64,000 nucleotides of DNA, from the NCBI RefSeq assembly GCF_004963255.1, contig NZ_SUGA01000024.1:29445-93444 (forward strand). Reading direction: 5' to 3'. The notes beneath the pieces are model-generated. The model did no database searches. It was not told where the DNA came from and worked only from the letters and a program-made list of their open reading frames with translations. Below, piece after piece: positions 32,850 to 40,746 of this stretch. Position 1 is the stretch's first letter. The number at the start of each line of letters is the position of its first letter. Source of the DNA: Mesorhizobium sp. GTDB taxonomy: Bacteria; Pseudomonadota; Alphaproteobacteria; Rhizobiales; Rhizobiaceae. The translations under genes and the position numbers were made by a program.

Positions 32850-34781
32850 TTGGACGCTGATCAAGGCATTCCTCCTGAGTATGGGGCGGTGAAAGTGACC
32901 AAGCGAAAGGCAGTCGATGGGTTGCGCGCTCGTCAAACGAAGCCGCCTCAAAACCAAGCCAGACTAGGGCCACCCGCCTTTCGGCCGGTCCAGCTCGCAA
33001 AGCTGGTGGACACCGTCCCCGCTGGCGATCGCTGGATCCACGAAATGAAATATGACGGCTACCGCATTCTCGTCGCCGTGGGCGGCGAGGAAGCGCGCGC
33101 CTATACACGCTCCGGCCTGGACTGGTCCGGCCGATTCCCCTCTGTCCTTTCGCAGGCGCGCAAGCTCAAGGTTCGCTCCGCGCTCATCGATGGCGAGGCC
33201 GTTGTCATCGACGCCGAGGGGCGATCAAGTTTCCAGGCGCTCCAGAACGCCTTGAAGGGCAATCCCGTGAGCATCGATTTTTATGCGTTCGACCTGCTCG
33301 AGCTCGACGGCGAGGACCTGATGAGGCTTCCGCTGCTGGAGCGAAAGGAGAAACTGGAGGAAATCCTGCCCGCTAAGAGCCCCATCCTGCGCTACTCCGA
33401 TCATATCCAGGGCCGGGGCGAAGAATTGCTGAACCGCTTCTGCGACGCCGGCCTCGAGGGGGTCATCTCGAAGTTGGCGGATTCGGACTATGTCGGCGCC
33501 CGCGATGGAAGCTGGCTGAAGATCAAATGCATAAAACGCCAGGAATTCGTGATCGTCGGCTGGACGCCGTCGGACAAGGATCGCGCGTTCAGATCGCTTA
33601 TCCTCGGTGTCCATGACGGCGGAAAGCTGCGCTTTGCCGGCAAGGTCGGGACCGGTTTCGATACCGCCGAGATGGCGCGGCTGATGAAGACCATGGCTCC
33701 GCTGGAGCAGAAGGCCGCCACTGTCGAAGCACCGCGCGCGGAGGTCCGCGGCGCGCACTGGCTGCGTCCGAGACTTGTCGCCGAGATCGCTTATACCGAG
33801 ATGACCAATGAGGGAACACTGCGCCATCCAAGCTATCTCGGCCTGCGCGAGGACAAGAAGCCGGAAGCCGTTGCGCTTGAGACGGCCCAACGTACCGCAA
33901 CCCTGCCCCCGCCCGCGACGAGCACGATCGCGATCAGCAATCGCGGCCGTGTCATTTACCCCGAATCCAGCATCACCAAGGGGCAGCTTGCCGATTATTA
34001 CGCTGACGTCGCCGCGATCATGCTTCCCTGGGCAGGCAGCAGGCCGATCAGCCTTGTCCGCTGTCCGCAGGGCCGCGCCAAGAAATGCTTCTTCCAGAAG
34101 CATGACGCCGGCAGCTTCGGCGAGAAAGTCCATCACGTCGGGATCACCGAAAAGGACGGGCATGAGGAGCCCTATCTGTATATCGACGACGCCGAGGGGC
34201 TGATGACCTGTGTCCAGATGGGCACCATCGAGTTCCATGGCTGGGGAGCGCGGATCGAAGACGTCGAGAAGGCCGACCGCCTGGTGTTTGACCTCGACCC
34301 TGACGAGGGGCTGGATTTCGAGGCGGTGCGTGCCGCCGCGTTCCAGTTCCGGGACATTCTAAGAGCGCTTGGGCTAACCACATTTCCGATGTTGACCGGC
34401 GGCAAGGGCATCCATGTGATCGCCCCGCTCACGCCCCAGGCCGAATGGCCTGAGGTGAAGGCCTTCGCCTCGGGGCTGGCGCAGGCGGTCGCCCAAACCG
34501 ATCCCTCTCACTTCACCGCCGTGTTGTCGAAGGCGAAACGGAAGGGGCGGATCTTTGTCGACTACCTGCGCAACCAGCGCGGCGCGACGGCAATCATGCC
34601 GTACAGCGCTAGGTCCCGACCGAGTGCTCCGATCGCGGCACCGATCACTTGGGCGGAGATGAAGACGATAGATGCGCCCTCGCATTTCCATGTCGGCGAT
34701 GCTGGTGAATTGAAGAAACGCGCAGCCAGCAAATCTCTGGCGGGGTGGGGTCGAGCCGACCAACTTTTGCCAAATCTGTAG
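32850..34781 (+). CDS. ligD: DNA ligase D, ligase plus polymerase domains only
   Basis: A 643-residue repair enzyme for non-homologous end joining. Ligase domain: nucleotidyl-Lys motif EMKYDGYRI (Lys about 67), then LIDGEAVVID, YAFDLLELDG, LEGVISKLAD and WLKIKC. Polymerase/primase domain from about residue 355: RVIYPESSITKGQLADYY, LVFDLDPDEGLDF (the two metal Asp) and YLRNQRGATAIMPYSA. The order is ligase then polymerase, and the phosphoesterase domain seen in the Pseudomonas enzyme is missing. The start is uncertain: TTG at 32850 or in-frame GTGs at 32889 and 32895. No ku gene is in the window. The polX-like gene follows within 100 nt. Confidence 0.92.
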   Translation: MDADQGIPPEYGAVKVTKRKAVDGLRARQTKPPQNQARLGPPAFRPVQLAKLVDTVPAGDRWIHEMKYDGYRILVAVGGEEARAYTRSGLDWSGRFPSVLSQARKLKVRSALIDGEAVVIDAEGRSSFQALQNALKGNPVSIDFYAFDLLELDGEDLMRLPLLERKEKLEEILPAKSPILRYSDHIQGRGEELLNRFCDAGLEGVISKLADSDYVGARDGSWLKIKCIKRQEFVIVGWTPSDKDRAFRSLILGVHDGGKLRFAGKVGTGFDTAEMARLMKTMAPLEQKAATVEAPRAEVRGAHWLRPRLVAEIAYTEMTNEGTLRHPSYLGLREDKKPEAVALETAQRTATLPPPATSTIAISNRGRVIYPESSITKGQLADYYADVAAIMLPWAGSRPISLVRCPQGRAKKCFFQKHDAGSFGEKVHHVGITEKDGHEEPYLYIDDAEGLMTCVQMGTIEFHGWGARIEDVEKADRLVFDLDPDEGLDFEAVRAAAFQFRDILRALGLTTFPMLTGGKGIHVIAPLTPQAEWPEVKAFASGLAQAVAQTDPSHFTAVLSKAKRKGRIFVDYLRNQRGATAIMPYSARSRPSAPIAAPITWAEMKTIDAPSHFHVGDAGELKKRAASKSLAGWGRADQLLPNL

Positions 34782-34871
34782 CCCCGCTCCCGATTGGCAG
34801 CAAGACTGGATTAGGGCTTCGCTACCCGGCCTGAATGGAACCTGCCAAGAGTGGCTCCGTTTGCCTCGACC

Positions 34872-36581
34872 ATGGCAAAAACCGATCCGCGGACAGTCGC
34901 CAGCCTGCTCAGGGAATATGCACATCGCACGTCGCTGCGCGGAGACAATCCTTATCGCACCAAGGCTTACCTGCGCGCGGCCGATAGCTTGGCTGCGTTG
35001 TCAAAGCCGCTCGATCGGATCATCGCCGAGGGCGCCCTCACCAGAATCCCCGGGATCGGCGATGCGATCGCAGACATTGTGCGCAAGCTCTATGAAACGG
35101 GAACGCATCCAAGCCTTGAGAAGCTGCGCCAGGAGGTGCCGGCCGGTGTAATGGAGCTTTTTACTGTACCAGGGCTTCGGCCCGACAAGATCCTGAAGCT
35201 TCACCAGGCACTCGGCGTGAACTCGTTGGCCGACCTCGAAGCCGCGGCCAAGGCAGATCGTATCCGGCCACTCAAAGGCCTCGGTGCTTCGCTTCAGACA
35301 AAGATCCTGCAGAACCTGGCCATCGCTCGAAGCGGCGAGACACAGCTTCACCTGCACAAGGCGGCGGCTCTCCTTGAGCATGCGGTCATATCTTTGAAGC
35401 AAGAGCATCCTGAGTTTTCGCGGGTGGAAATCGCCGGCGATTTCCGGCGCGGTTGCGAACTTGTTGCCGACCTCGCGCTGGTGGCACTGGGGAAGAAGCG
35501 GACCGAAACCGAGCACTCCACCCTAAGGCTCGTCGTCACGGACAAGACGCATTTTGGCGCCAGCCTCCTCCAAGCCACCGGTTCGGCGGCCCATCTTGAG
35601 CGATTGAAGACCTACGCGACCGAGAGAGGGTTCGCCCTCAAACCCGATGGGCTCTACCGCGGTAGAAAGCTGATCGCATCAGCGACGGAGGCGCAAATCT
35701 ACGAAGCGTTGGACTTGCAGTTCATCGAGCCCGAACTGCGCGAAGGCAGAGATGAGATCGAGCGGGCAGCGAGCCAGCAGCTACCTCCCCTCGTTCGGGA
35801 CGAAGATCTCCATGGGATCCTGCATTCTCACACGACCGCATCCGACGGCACCGAGACGCTTGAGGCAATGGCCGAAGCGACACGTAAGCGCGGGTTCGAG
35901 TATTACGGTGTTGCCGACCATTCACAGTCTGCCCACTACGCGGGCGGCCTCTCGTTGCAGGAGATTGCTGAACAGCACCGCGAAGCCGATCGGCTGAACA
36001 AGAAGTACGGCGGAGAATTTCGCATCCTCAAGGGCATTGAGGCAGACATCCTGGCCGACGGTTCGCTTGACTATCCGGACCACATCTTGAAGCAGTTCGA
36101 TTTCGTTGTCGCGAGCGTGCACAGCCGTTTCAGGTTGCCCGAGAAAGAGCAGACGGAACGCATCATTGCGGCAATCGCGAACCCCGTCACGACGATCATC
36201 GGCCACATGACCGGTCGCCAACTGTTGCGTCGTCCTGGCTACGATCTCGACGTCGACAAAGTCCTCCGAGCATGCGCGAAATATGGAGTTGCTGTCGAAA
36301 TCAACGCGCATCCGTGGCGGCTCGATCTCGACTGGCGCTGGCATCAGAAGGCACTCGACTACGGCTGCATCTTCAGCATCAATCCGGACGCCCATTCAAT
36401 CCGCGAGCTCGACCACATGCATTGGGGTGTCGAGATGGCGCGCAAGGGAGGTATCCCCAGGGAGCGGGTTCTCAACGCGATGGGTCTGGCGGCTCTGCTT
36501 GCGCATCTTTCAACGCGCAAGTTTAGGCCATCAGAGCCGGGCGGCAAGCGCCGCTCGCCTGCGCGGAAAGCTGTCGCGTGA
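34872..36581 (+). CDS. PolX-type protein with PHP domain; polymerase site altered
   Basis: A 569-residue protein. Residues about 1-150 carry the 8-kDa and helix-hairpin-helix region (TRIPGIGDAIADIV, LKGLGASLQTKIL). Residues about 160-290 are the polymerase palm and thumb, but the metal-binding DxD is DLA (D200, A202) in GDFRRGCELVADLALVALG. Residues about 315-555 are the PHP phosphoesterase, with HSHTTASDG, VADHSQSAH, LKGIEADIL, ASVHS, IGHMTG, EINAHP and NPDAHS all intact. The phosphoesterase/exonuclease is probably active while polymerase activity is doubtful. It probably works in end-processing with the preceding LigD. The ATG at 34872 is chosen over a GTG 21 nt upstream. Confidence 0.88.
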   Translation: MAKTDPRTVASLLREYAHRTSLRGDNPYRTKAYLRAADSLAALSKPLDRIIAEGALTRIPGIGDAIADIVRKLYETGTHPSLEKLRQEVPAGVMELFTVPGLRPDKILKLHQALGVNSLADLEAAAKADRIRPLKGLGASLQTKILQNLAIARSGETQLHLHKAAALLEHAVISLKQEHPEFSRVEIAGDFRRGCELVADLALVALGKKRTETEHSTLRLVVTDKTHFGASLLQATGSAAHLERLKTYATERGFALKPDGLYRGRKLIASATEAQIYEALDLQFIEPELREGRDEIERAASQQLPPLVRDEDLHGILHSHTTASDGTETLEAMAEATRKRGFEYYGVADHSQSAHYAGGLSLQEIAEQHREADRLNKKYGGEFRILKGIEADILADGSLDYPDHILKQFDFVVASVHSRFRLPEKEQTERIIAAIANPVTTIIGHMTGRQLLRRPGYDLDVDKVLRACAKYGVAVEINAHPWRLDLDWRWHQKALDYGCIFSINPDAHSIRELDHMHWGVEMARKGGIPRERVLNAMGLAALLAHLSTRKFRPSEPGGKRRSPARKAVA

Positions 36582-36815
36582 GGATCGAGTTCCTGTCGGG
36601 ATAATGGCAACCCGGTCTCGGGCGAGTTGCTGCCCGGTATGGTTGCTGGCGGCGTCAACTATGGCAGCTGCAGCAGTCGCGATCGTTTTGAAGGCCGCCT
36701 GCCTCTTGGAGCCCCCGACTGGGGAATATAACCAGGCCGTCTCGACGCGGATTTCTTCCTTTTGCGGAGGTGCCCCGCGTCGCCGCAGGCTTTGCTGACA
36801 GCTGGATATCGACAA

Positions 36816-37007
36816 TCAGGCTTTGTCGACGAGGTTCTTCACCGCGTCCTTGACCTGGCCCTTGGCAACCTGCGCCTCGCCCTTGGTTTCCTGGAGTTTG
36901 CCCTTGGCCTGTTCCTCGTGGTTGTCCACGGCCTTGCCCACAGCCTGGCGCGCCTTTCCAGCGACCTCGTTGCCCTTGCCCTTAACCTTGTCTGACATGC
37001 TTCCCAT
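36816..37007 (-). CDS. CsbD-family stress protein
   Basis: A 63-residue charged helical protein starting MGSMSDKVKGKGNEVAGKAR, with the CsbD repeats GKARQAVGKAVDNHEEQAKG and AKGQVKDAVKNLVDK. CsbD proteins accumulate in general stress and stationary phase; their molecular role is unknown. The ATG at 37007 is chosen because GGAG lies seven nucleotides upstream; MSDK at 36998 is the alternative. Convergent with the polX-like gene. Confidence 0.9.
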   Translation of the reverse strand: MGSMSDKVKGKGNEVAGKARQAVGKAVDNHEEQAKGKLQETKGEAQVAKGQVKDAVKNLVDKA

Positions 37008-37034
37008 GACGAGCTCCTTTTTTGATCCAGGCAT

Positions 37035-37361
37035 TCACTCGCAAGGGAATCTACTAACCGGCAATTGGTTCCAGTTTTAGGAGTCCGCGTGGCACGGAAT
37101 CGGATCTCGACACCCCAGAACAGATTGCTAGGTGACCCGGCGATTTGCAGATGGAGGACAAAGCCCATCGCTTCGCCGGTGCATAAAATTCGGCTCCGCT
37201 ATTCGGATTTCAGATCGTGCAACTGATCTGCATGAGCCTTCAGTCTTGCACAGTTGCGACCATAGACCCATTTCCGGAACGTAAGGCCACCCCCTCCGTT
37301 GGTCGAAATGACGTCGGCAGATACCGATGCTCAGTCAACCAGGCAACAGGAGGAATTCACC
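37035..37361. other. Intergenic region between csbD and the PRC-barrel gene
   Basis: About 325 nt containing the divergent promoters of two stress-type genes. No strong sigma-70 boxes or palindromes were resolved. A short frame upstream of the PRC gene is in frame with it but lacks a ribosome site. Confidence 0.35.
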
Positions 37362-38216
37362 ATGATCCGCAAGATACTAGCTACGGCCGCGACGGCTGCT
37401 CTCATGTCGACAGCGCTCTGCACGGCGGGTGCTCACGCCGCAAATGCAAGCAAGCCTGCTGCCCAGACGCAGGTTGTTGCGCCGGTCACCGATGGCAAGC
37501 TCGTCTCCAAGATCATGGGAGCCGCGGTCTATGACAGCAACGCCGATAACGCGACCAAGATCGGCGACGTCAAAGACATTGTCCTGGACAAGGACGGGAA
37601 TGCCAAACTCGTCGTCATTGGCGTCGGCGGTTTCCTTGGAGTGGGCGAAAAGAATGTCGCCTATGATTTCAGCAAGCTGGAATGGGTCAACAAGAACGGC
37701 GATCGATGGCTGGTCGCAAAGACGACGAAGGATGAGCTTAAAGCTCAGCCCAATTTTGATACGAAGTCTTACGATGCCGCGGCAACCTCGACCACCCAGC
37801 CGTCAAACAGCACGACGGACACCCAAGCGGCTAATACCAAAGCCGATACGACTGCGACGGCCTCGATCGATAAGACGACCTTGACTCAAATGCCGTCAGA
37901 CAAAATCAGTGCGGCAAATCTGATCGGAACCAACGTCTATGGCGCAGATGATGCGAAGGTTGGCGAGATCGGCGACGTTATCCTGACGGGTGACAAGAAG
38001 GTCGACTCGATCATCGTGGATGTAGGTGGCTTTCTGGGCATTGGCGAAAAGAAGGTCGCCGTCGGTATGGAGAACCTCAAGTTCATGACCGACAAGAACG
38101 GTAACCGCTACCTCTATACAAACTTCACCAAGGACCAGTTGGAGGCGCAGACTGCCTACGACAAGGCGACTTACGCCCAGAACCGCGACAAGCAGCGGAT
38201 CATCGTCAATAAGTAA
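37362..38216 (+). CDS. Periplasmic PRC-barrel protein with two domains
   Basis: A 284-residue exported protein. The signal peptide is IRKILATAATAALMSTALC, cut after AHA. Two PRC-barrel domains are separated by a Thr/Ser/Ala-rich linker (about residues 145-185). The first is around LVSKIMGAAVYDSNADNATK and IGVGGFLGVGEKNVAYDFSK. The second is around LIGTNVYGADDAKVGEIGDV and IVDVGGFLGIGEKKVAVGM. The repeated GGFLG(V/I)GEK shows internal duplication. PRC barrels bind proteins or RNA; rhizobial periplasmic forms are often stress-induced. The start is fixed by GGAGG eight nucleotides upstream. Confidence 0.88.
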   Translation: MIRKILATAATAALMSTALCTAGAHAANASKPAAQTQVVAPVTDGKLVSKIMGAAVYDSNADNATKIGDVKDIVLDKDGNAKLVVIGVGGFLGVGEKNVAYDFSKLEWVNKNGDRWLVAKTTKDELKAQPNFDTKSYDAAATSTTQPSNSTTDTQAANTKADTTATASIDKTTLTQMPSDKISAANLIGTNVYGADDAKVGEIGDVILTGDKKVDSIIVDVGGFLGIGEKKVAVGMENLKFMTDKNGNRYLYTNFTKDQLEAQTAYDKATYAQNRDKQRIIVNK

Positions 38217-38224
38217 AGAACGAC

Positions 38225-38256
38225 CCAAAGCGCTCGCCCTAGGGCAAGCGCTTTGG
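38225..38256 (+). terminator. Hairpin after the PRC-barrel gene
   Basis: CCAAAGCGCT at 38225-38234 pairs perfectly with AGCGCTTTGG at 38247-38256, extended by GCCC/GGGC across one mismatch around a TA loop. There is no following T-run, so it is either a weak terminator or a transcript-stabilising 3' hairpin; it comes just after the stop codon at 38216. Confidence 0.5.
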
Positions 38257-38279
38257 TCATCAGCGGACAGGAGCGGGTC

Positions 38280-38765
38280 TTGAAATTAGCCGACGAGGTC
38301 CGTCATAGCTCTGAAGACATCAGCGACCTGGTTCTGTCTGATGTCGTTTCCGCGCTTCATCGGCGAGTGAAGGTCAGCCACGACTTCGATATCCCCTACA
38401 TTGCTGGATACAGCAAGGATGCATCGACGGTTTACATTGATCGCCACCTGCCGCGCACCATCCGGTCGAGGGGCAAGGACGTACGGCTCGAACCATTTCT
38501 GGTGTGCCACGAAATCGTTGAAAAAACTCTCCTGGACGAGTTGCGACTGCATTATCTGCACGCCCATCAAATCGCCTCGCGCATCGAAAGAGATGCGGTC
38601 AGGGGGGCTGGCCTGTGGCGGCACTATCAAAGCGTTATCAAGAAGCACGAGAAAGCGATCGATGAGGAACAGCTACGCTGCGTGCCAGGGGAATTAGATC
38701 TCACTCCCTACAAGGATTTGAAGGATTACCCATTGCTCCGACGGCTGGTCAAAGCATCGCAGTAG
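38280..38765 (+). CDS. Hypothetical protein with a metalloprotease-like HE--E motif
   Basis: About 161 residues, probably starting at the TTG at 38280 (a CAGGAG ribosome site lies about eight nucleotides before it). The centre has FLVCHEIVEKTLLDELRLHY followed by LHAHQIASRIERDAV. The helix with His-Glu-x-x-Glu and the downstream His-x-x-Ala-His and Glu could bind a metal, like a small zincin, but this is not a confirmed family. A strand segment SHDFDIPYIAGYSKDASTVY precedes it. No signal peptide. Confidence 0.6.
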   Translation: MKLADEVRHSSEDISDLVLSDVVSALHRRVKVSHDFDIPYIAGYSKDASTVYIDRHLPRTIRSRGKDVRLEPFLVCHEIVEKTLLDELRLHYLHAHQIASRIERDAVRGAGLWRHYQSVIKKHEKAIDEEQLRCVPGELDLTPYKDLKDYPLLRRLVKASQ

Positions 38766-38941
38766 CTCGTTGCGCGGGACGTCGAGGCACCGACGGCGGG
38801 AAATTGAAACTAGCACTCTGTCAAATTTTCTTGCCAGTGGAACTTACCGACGAACTGCTGGTTCGCCTGCATAGGGACGACCGAGGCCCATTCCGACCTG
38901 TGCATTCTGCAGGCAGAGCGCCTCGCCAACAGGAGACGGCC

Positions 38942-39406
38942 ATGAAACACCAGACATTTCAAGAACTGAATGAGGTCGCGGAAGTCGAAGCATCGTTTCC
39001 GGCTATGACGCGCACCCAGCGCTTGGAGCATTGGGCGATGCTGCTCGAGCGAAATCCCGAGCGGTGCCTCGCCGCCTTCCCAGGGACGGAATACATGACC
39101 CTGGATGTGCGCGACAAAGCACAGTCCCTGGGCTCCGCACTCAGCATCGCTTTCGCCGATACCATTTTGCGTGCCGAAGGGCTGAAGAGCGATAGCTATG
39201 GCGAAGCGAAGCGCTTCTTCGAGCTCACGGATTGGCAGTTGCACGCCATCGTCTGCCATTGCCATGTCGGCGGGACGATGAAAGCCGGATGGGCTGCTGT
39301 TCAAGTTCGGTCCGCCATCGACAAAGAAGGCAACCTTTTCACCAGGTTGCGAGAAGCGATCTCTCAGTGGGTGCTATTCCGCATTTTGACTCGTGCGAGG
39401 GAGTGA
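38942..39406 (+). CDS. Conserved-looking hypothetical protein
   Basis: A 154-residue soluble, mostly helical protein starting MKHQTFQELNEVAEVEASFP. Notable stretches are MTRTQRLEHWAMLLERNPER, GSALSIAFADTILRAEGL and IVCHCHVGGTMKAGWAAVQV. The CHCH cluster could bind metal. The ATG at 38942 has AGGAG eight nucleotides upstream, which is why the longer frame from 38804 is not used. A strong terminator follows at 39494. Function unknown. Confidence 0.6.
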   Translation: MKHQTFQELNEVAEVEASFPAMTRTQRLEHWAMLLERNPERCLAAFPGTEYMTLDVRDKAQSLGSALSIAFADTILRAEGLKSDSYGEAKRFFELTDWQLHAIVCHCHVGGTMKAGWAAVQVRSAIDKEGNLFTRLREAISQWVLFRILTRARE

Positions 39407-39493
39407 AATGAGCCTAGGGAGCTGAAACAGGGAGCGACTCGGTCCAAGGGCAGAACGACGTATTTGGACCCCGACGTCGCTAAGTGTGACAAC

Positions 39494-39520
39494 AACGGGC
39501 GAGCGTCGCCCGTTTTCTTA
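39494..39520 (+). terminator. Rho-independent terminator
   Basis: A perfect 9-bp stem, AACGGGCGA (39494-39502) with TCGCCCGTT (39506-39514), closes on a GCG loop and is followed by TTTCTTAT. It ends transcription of the gene at 38942-39406. Confidence 0.85.
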
Positions 39521-39588
39521 TCGGGCCGATCCGCAGATCAACGTTGTAAGTAGATCGAACTGAGACCCGCAGCACGGCGGCCATTGAT

Positions 39589-39879
39589 ATGTATCTCGTC
39601 CAAATCCTCTTGCCGCGTTCTGACAACCAGGGTCAACCCTTCCCCGGGAGGGAATTCGACCGTCTGAAGGAAGAGCTGGCGGCTCGCTTCAAAGGCGTGA
39701 CCGCCTATCTCCAGGCACCTGCGCAGGGTCTTTGGAAGGAGGGCGGAGAAACAGACAGCGACGAAATTGTTGTCTTCGAGGTGATGACGCCAAAGGTGGA
39801 CGTTTCAGATTGGCAGCGCCGCAGAGGCGACTTGGAGCGCCGCTTCCGGCAGGACAGAATTGTTGTTCGCTACTCCTAG
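39589..39879 (+). CDS. Hypothetical protein
   Basis: A 96-residue protein starting MYLVQILLPRSDNQGQPFPG. The alternation of strands and helices (FDRLKEELAARFKGVTAYLQ, DEIVVFEVMTPKVDVSDW) looks like a small ferredoxin-like alpha/beta fold. No catalytic motif or signal peptide. Its composition and independent position after a terminator support a real gene. Family not recognised. Confidence 0.55.
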   Translation: MYLVQILLPRSDNQGQPFPGREFDRLKEELAARFKGVTAYLQAPAQGLWKEGGETDSDEIVVFEVMTPKVDVSDWQRRRGDLERRFRQDRIVVRYS

Positions 39880-40376
39880 ATAACGCTCCTTTGAAGCTCA
39901 CTTTCTTGGGAAGTGGAAATTCGAGACCTTCCGGACTGCCTTTCATGCGAAGTACAAAGACGGACATTCCATGATTGGAGAGCTGAAACACATTCCAACC
40001 CCGAGGCACGCACTATCATTCGCTGTATCGCTCGAAATGCCAGACTTGAGAATCTGTGTCGGAGGCGATCCTGGGTCATCGATCTGGCAAAGGAGCGCGT
40101 CCGGCGCCAGCCGCCCGACTTGGGCTAGGTCAACGAGATGCTCGTGCAAGGATACGGCCAACTTGCTCAGATGCGTGTTGTCCCTGACAAAGAGCCGACA
40201 TCCCGCCCCGACACCAGGCCCCGCCTACGCAGGGCGGCGATCGCGCCCAGCAGCCCGAGCTCACTCTCCAGGCTCGGGCACCGATCCCGCCGTTTTCTTC
40301 AGATCTGTACCTGTTTCGACGCGTCGCAGAGAGAGTTTGTTAGCTCTTAATTCCGTAATTCAGCGACAAAGTTCAC
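39880..40376. other. Intergenic region upstream of hipBA
   Basis: About 500 nt with no accepted gene. A short plus-strand frame at about 39894 reads LKLTFLGSGNSRPSGLPF then stops a few codons later; this resembles the start of a metallo-beta-lactamase-fold protein and may be a remnant. Other frames look random. The hipBA operators begin at 40377. Confidence 0.35.
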
Positions 40377-40470
40377 ACGCGATCGCGTATTAAGCAGATT
40401 TATGCGCGTTTGCGTATTATAACAATTAATACGCGATCGCGTATGTTGACAAAAATACGCGAATGCGTAT
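40377..40470. promoter_or_regulatory. Four palindromic HipB operator boxes
   Basis: Four related palindromes precede hipB. Box 1 is at 40377-40388 (ACGCGATCGCGT). Box 2 is at 40402-40417 (ATGCGCGTTTGCGTAT). Box 3 is at 40429-40444 (ATACGCGATCGCGTAT, a perfect 16-bp palindrome). Box 4 is at 40455-40470 (ATACGCGAATGCGTAT). Start-to-start spacing is about 26-28 bp, near 2.5 helical turns. The promoter lies among boxes 3 and 4, so bound HipB would block it. Multiple palindromes read by HipB dimers are the known autoregulation mode of hipBA; assignment to HipB here is inference. Confidence 0.75.
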
Positions 40471-40473
40471 ACG
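40446..40473 (+). promoter_or_regulatory. Probable hipBA promoter
   Basis: TTGACA at 40446-40451 lies 16 bp upstream of TATACG at 40468-40473. The -10 overlaps operator box 4 and the -35 sits between boxes 3 and 4. The hipB ATG is 19 nt downstream of the -10. Confidence 0.6.
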
Positions 40474-40491
40474 GAACCCTGAAGGTTTATC

Positions 40492-40746
40492 ATGACCGAC
40501 CAGATCGCTCGCAACGAAAAGCAACTCGGCGCCATTCTGCGTCGCGCCCGCAGACAGGCCGACCTCACACAAGAGGCACTAGGCAAGCAAATTCACCTGC
40601 GCCAGGCCACTGTGTCCCGCCTTGAGGCCGGCGAGCCAGCGGTGCAGCTCAGTACCTTGATGGCTGCTCTCTACGCCCTCGACCTTGAACTTGTCGTTCG
40701 ACCACGCAGCAAGGGCAGCGCCGCTGAGATCGAGGACCTGTTCTGA
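40492..40746 (+). CDS. hipB: HipB-like antitoxin, XRE repressor
   Basis: An 84-residue helix-turn-helix protein. Residues about 10-68 hold the fold: LGAILRRARRQADLTQEALG, then QIHLRQATVSRLEAGEPAVQ (recognition helix) and LSTLMAALYALDLELVVRPR. It neutralises HipA and represses the operon with it by binding the four upstream palindromes. The stop overlaps the hipA start (TGATG), so the two are coupled. A GAAGG ribosome-like site precedes the ATG. Confidence 0.88.
   Translation: MTDQIARNEKQLGAILRRARRQADLTQEALGKQIHLRQATVSRLEAGEPAVQLSTLMAALYALDLELVVRPRSKGSAAEIEDLF

Noticed and set aside
39894..39974. LTFLGSGNSRPS stretch resembling the start of a metallo-beta-lactamase fold
   Set aside because: Only 26 codons before a stop and no downstream homology in other frames; too short to call more than a possible remnant.
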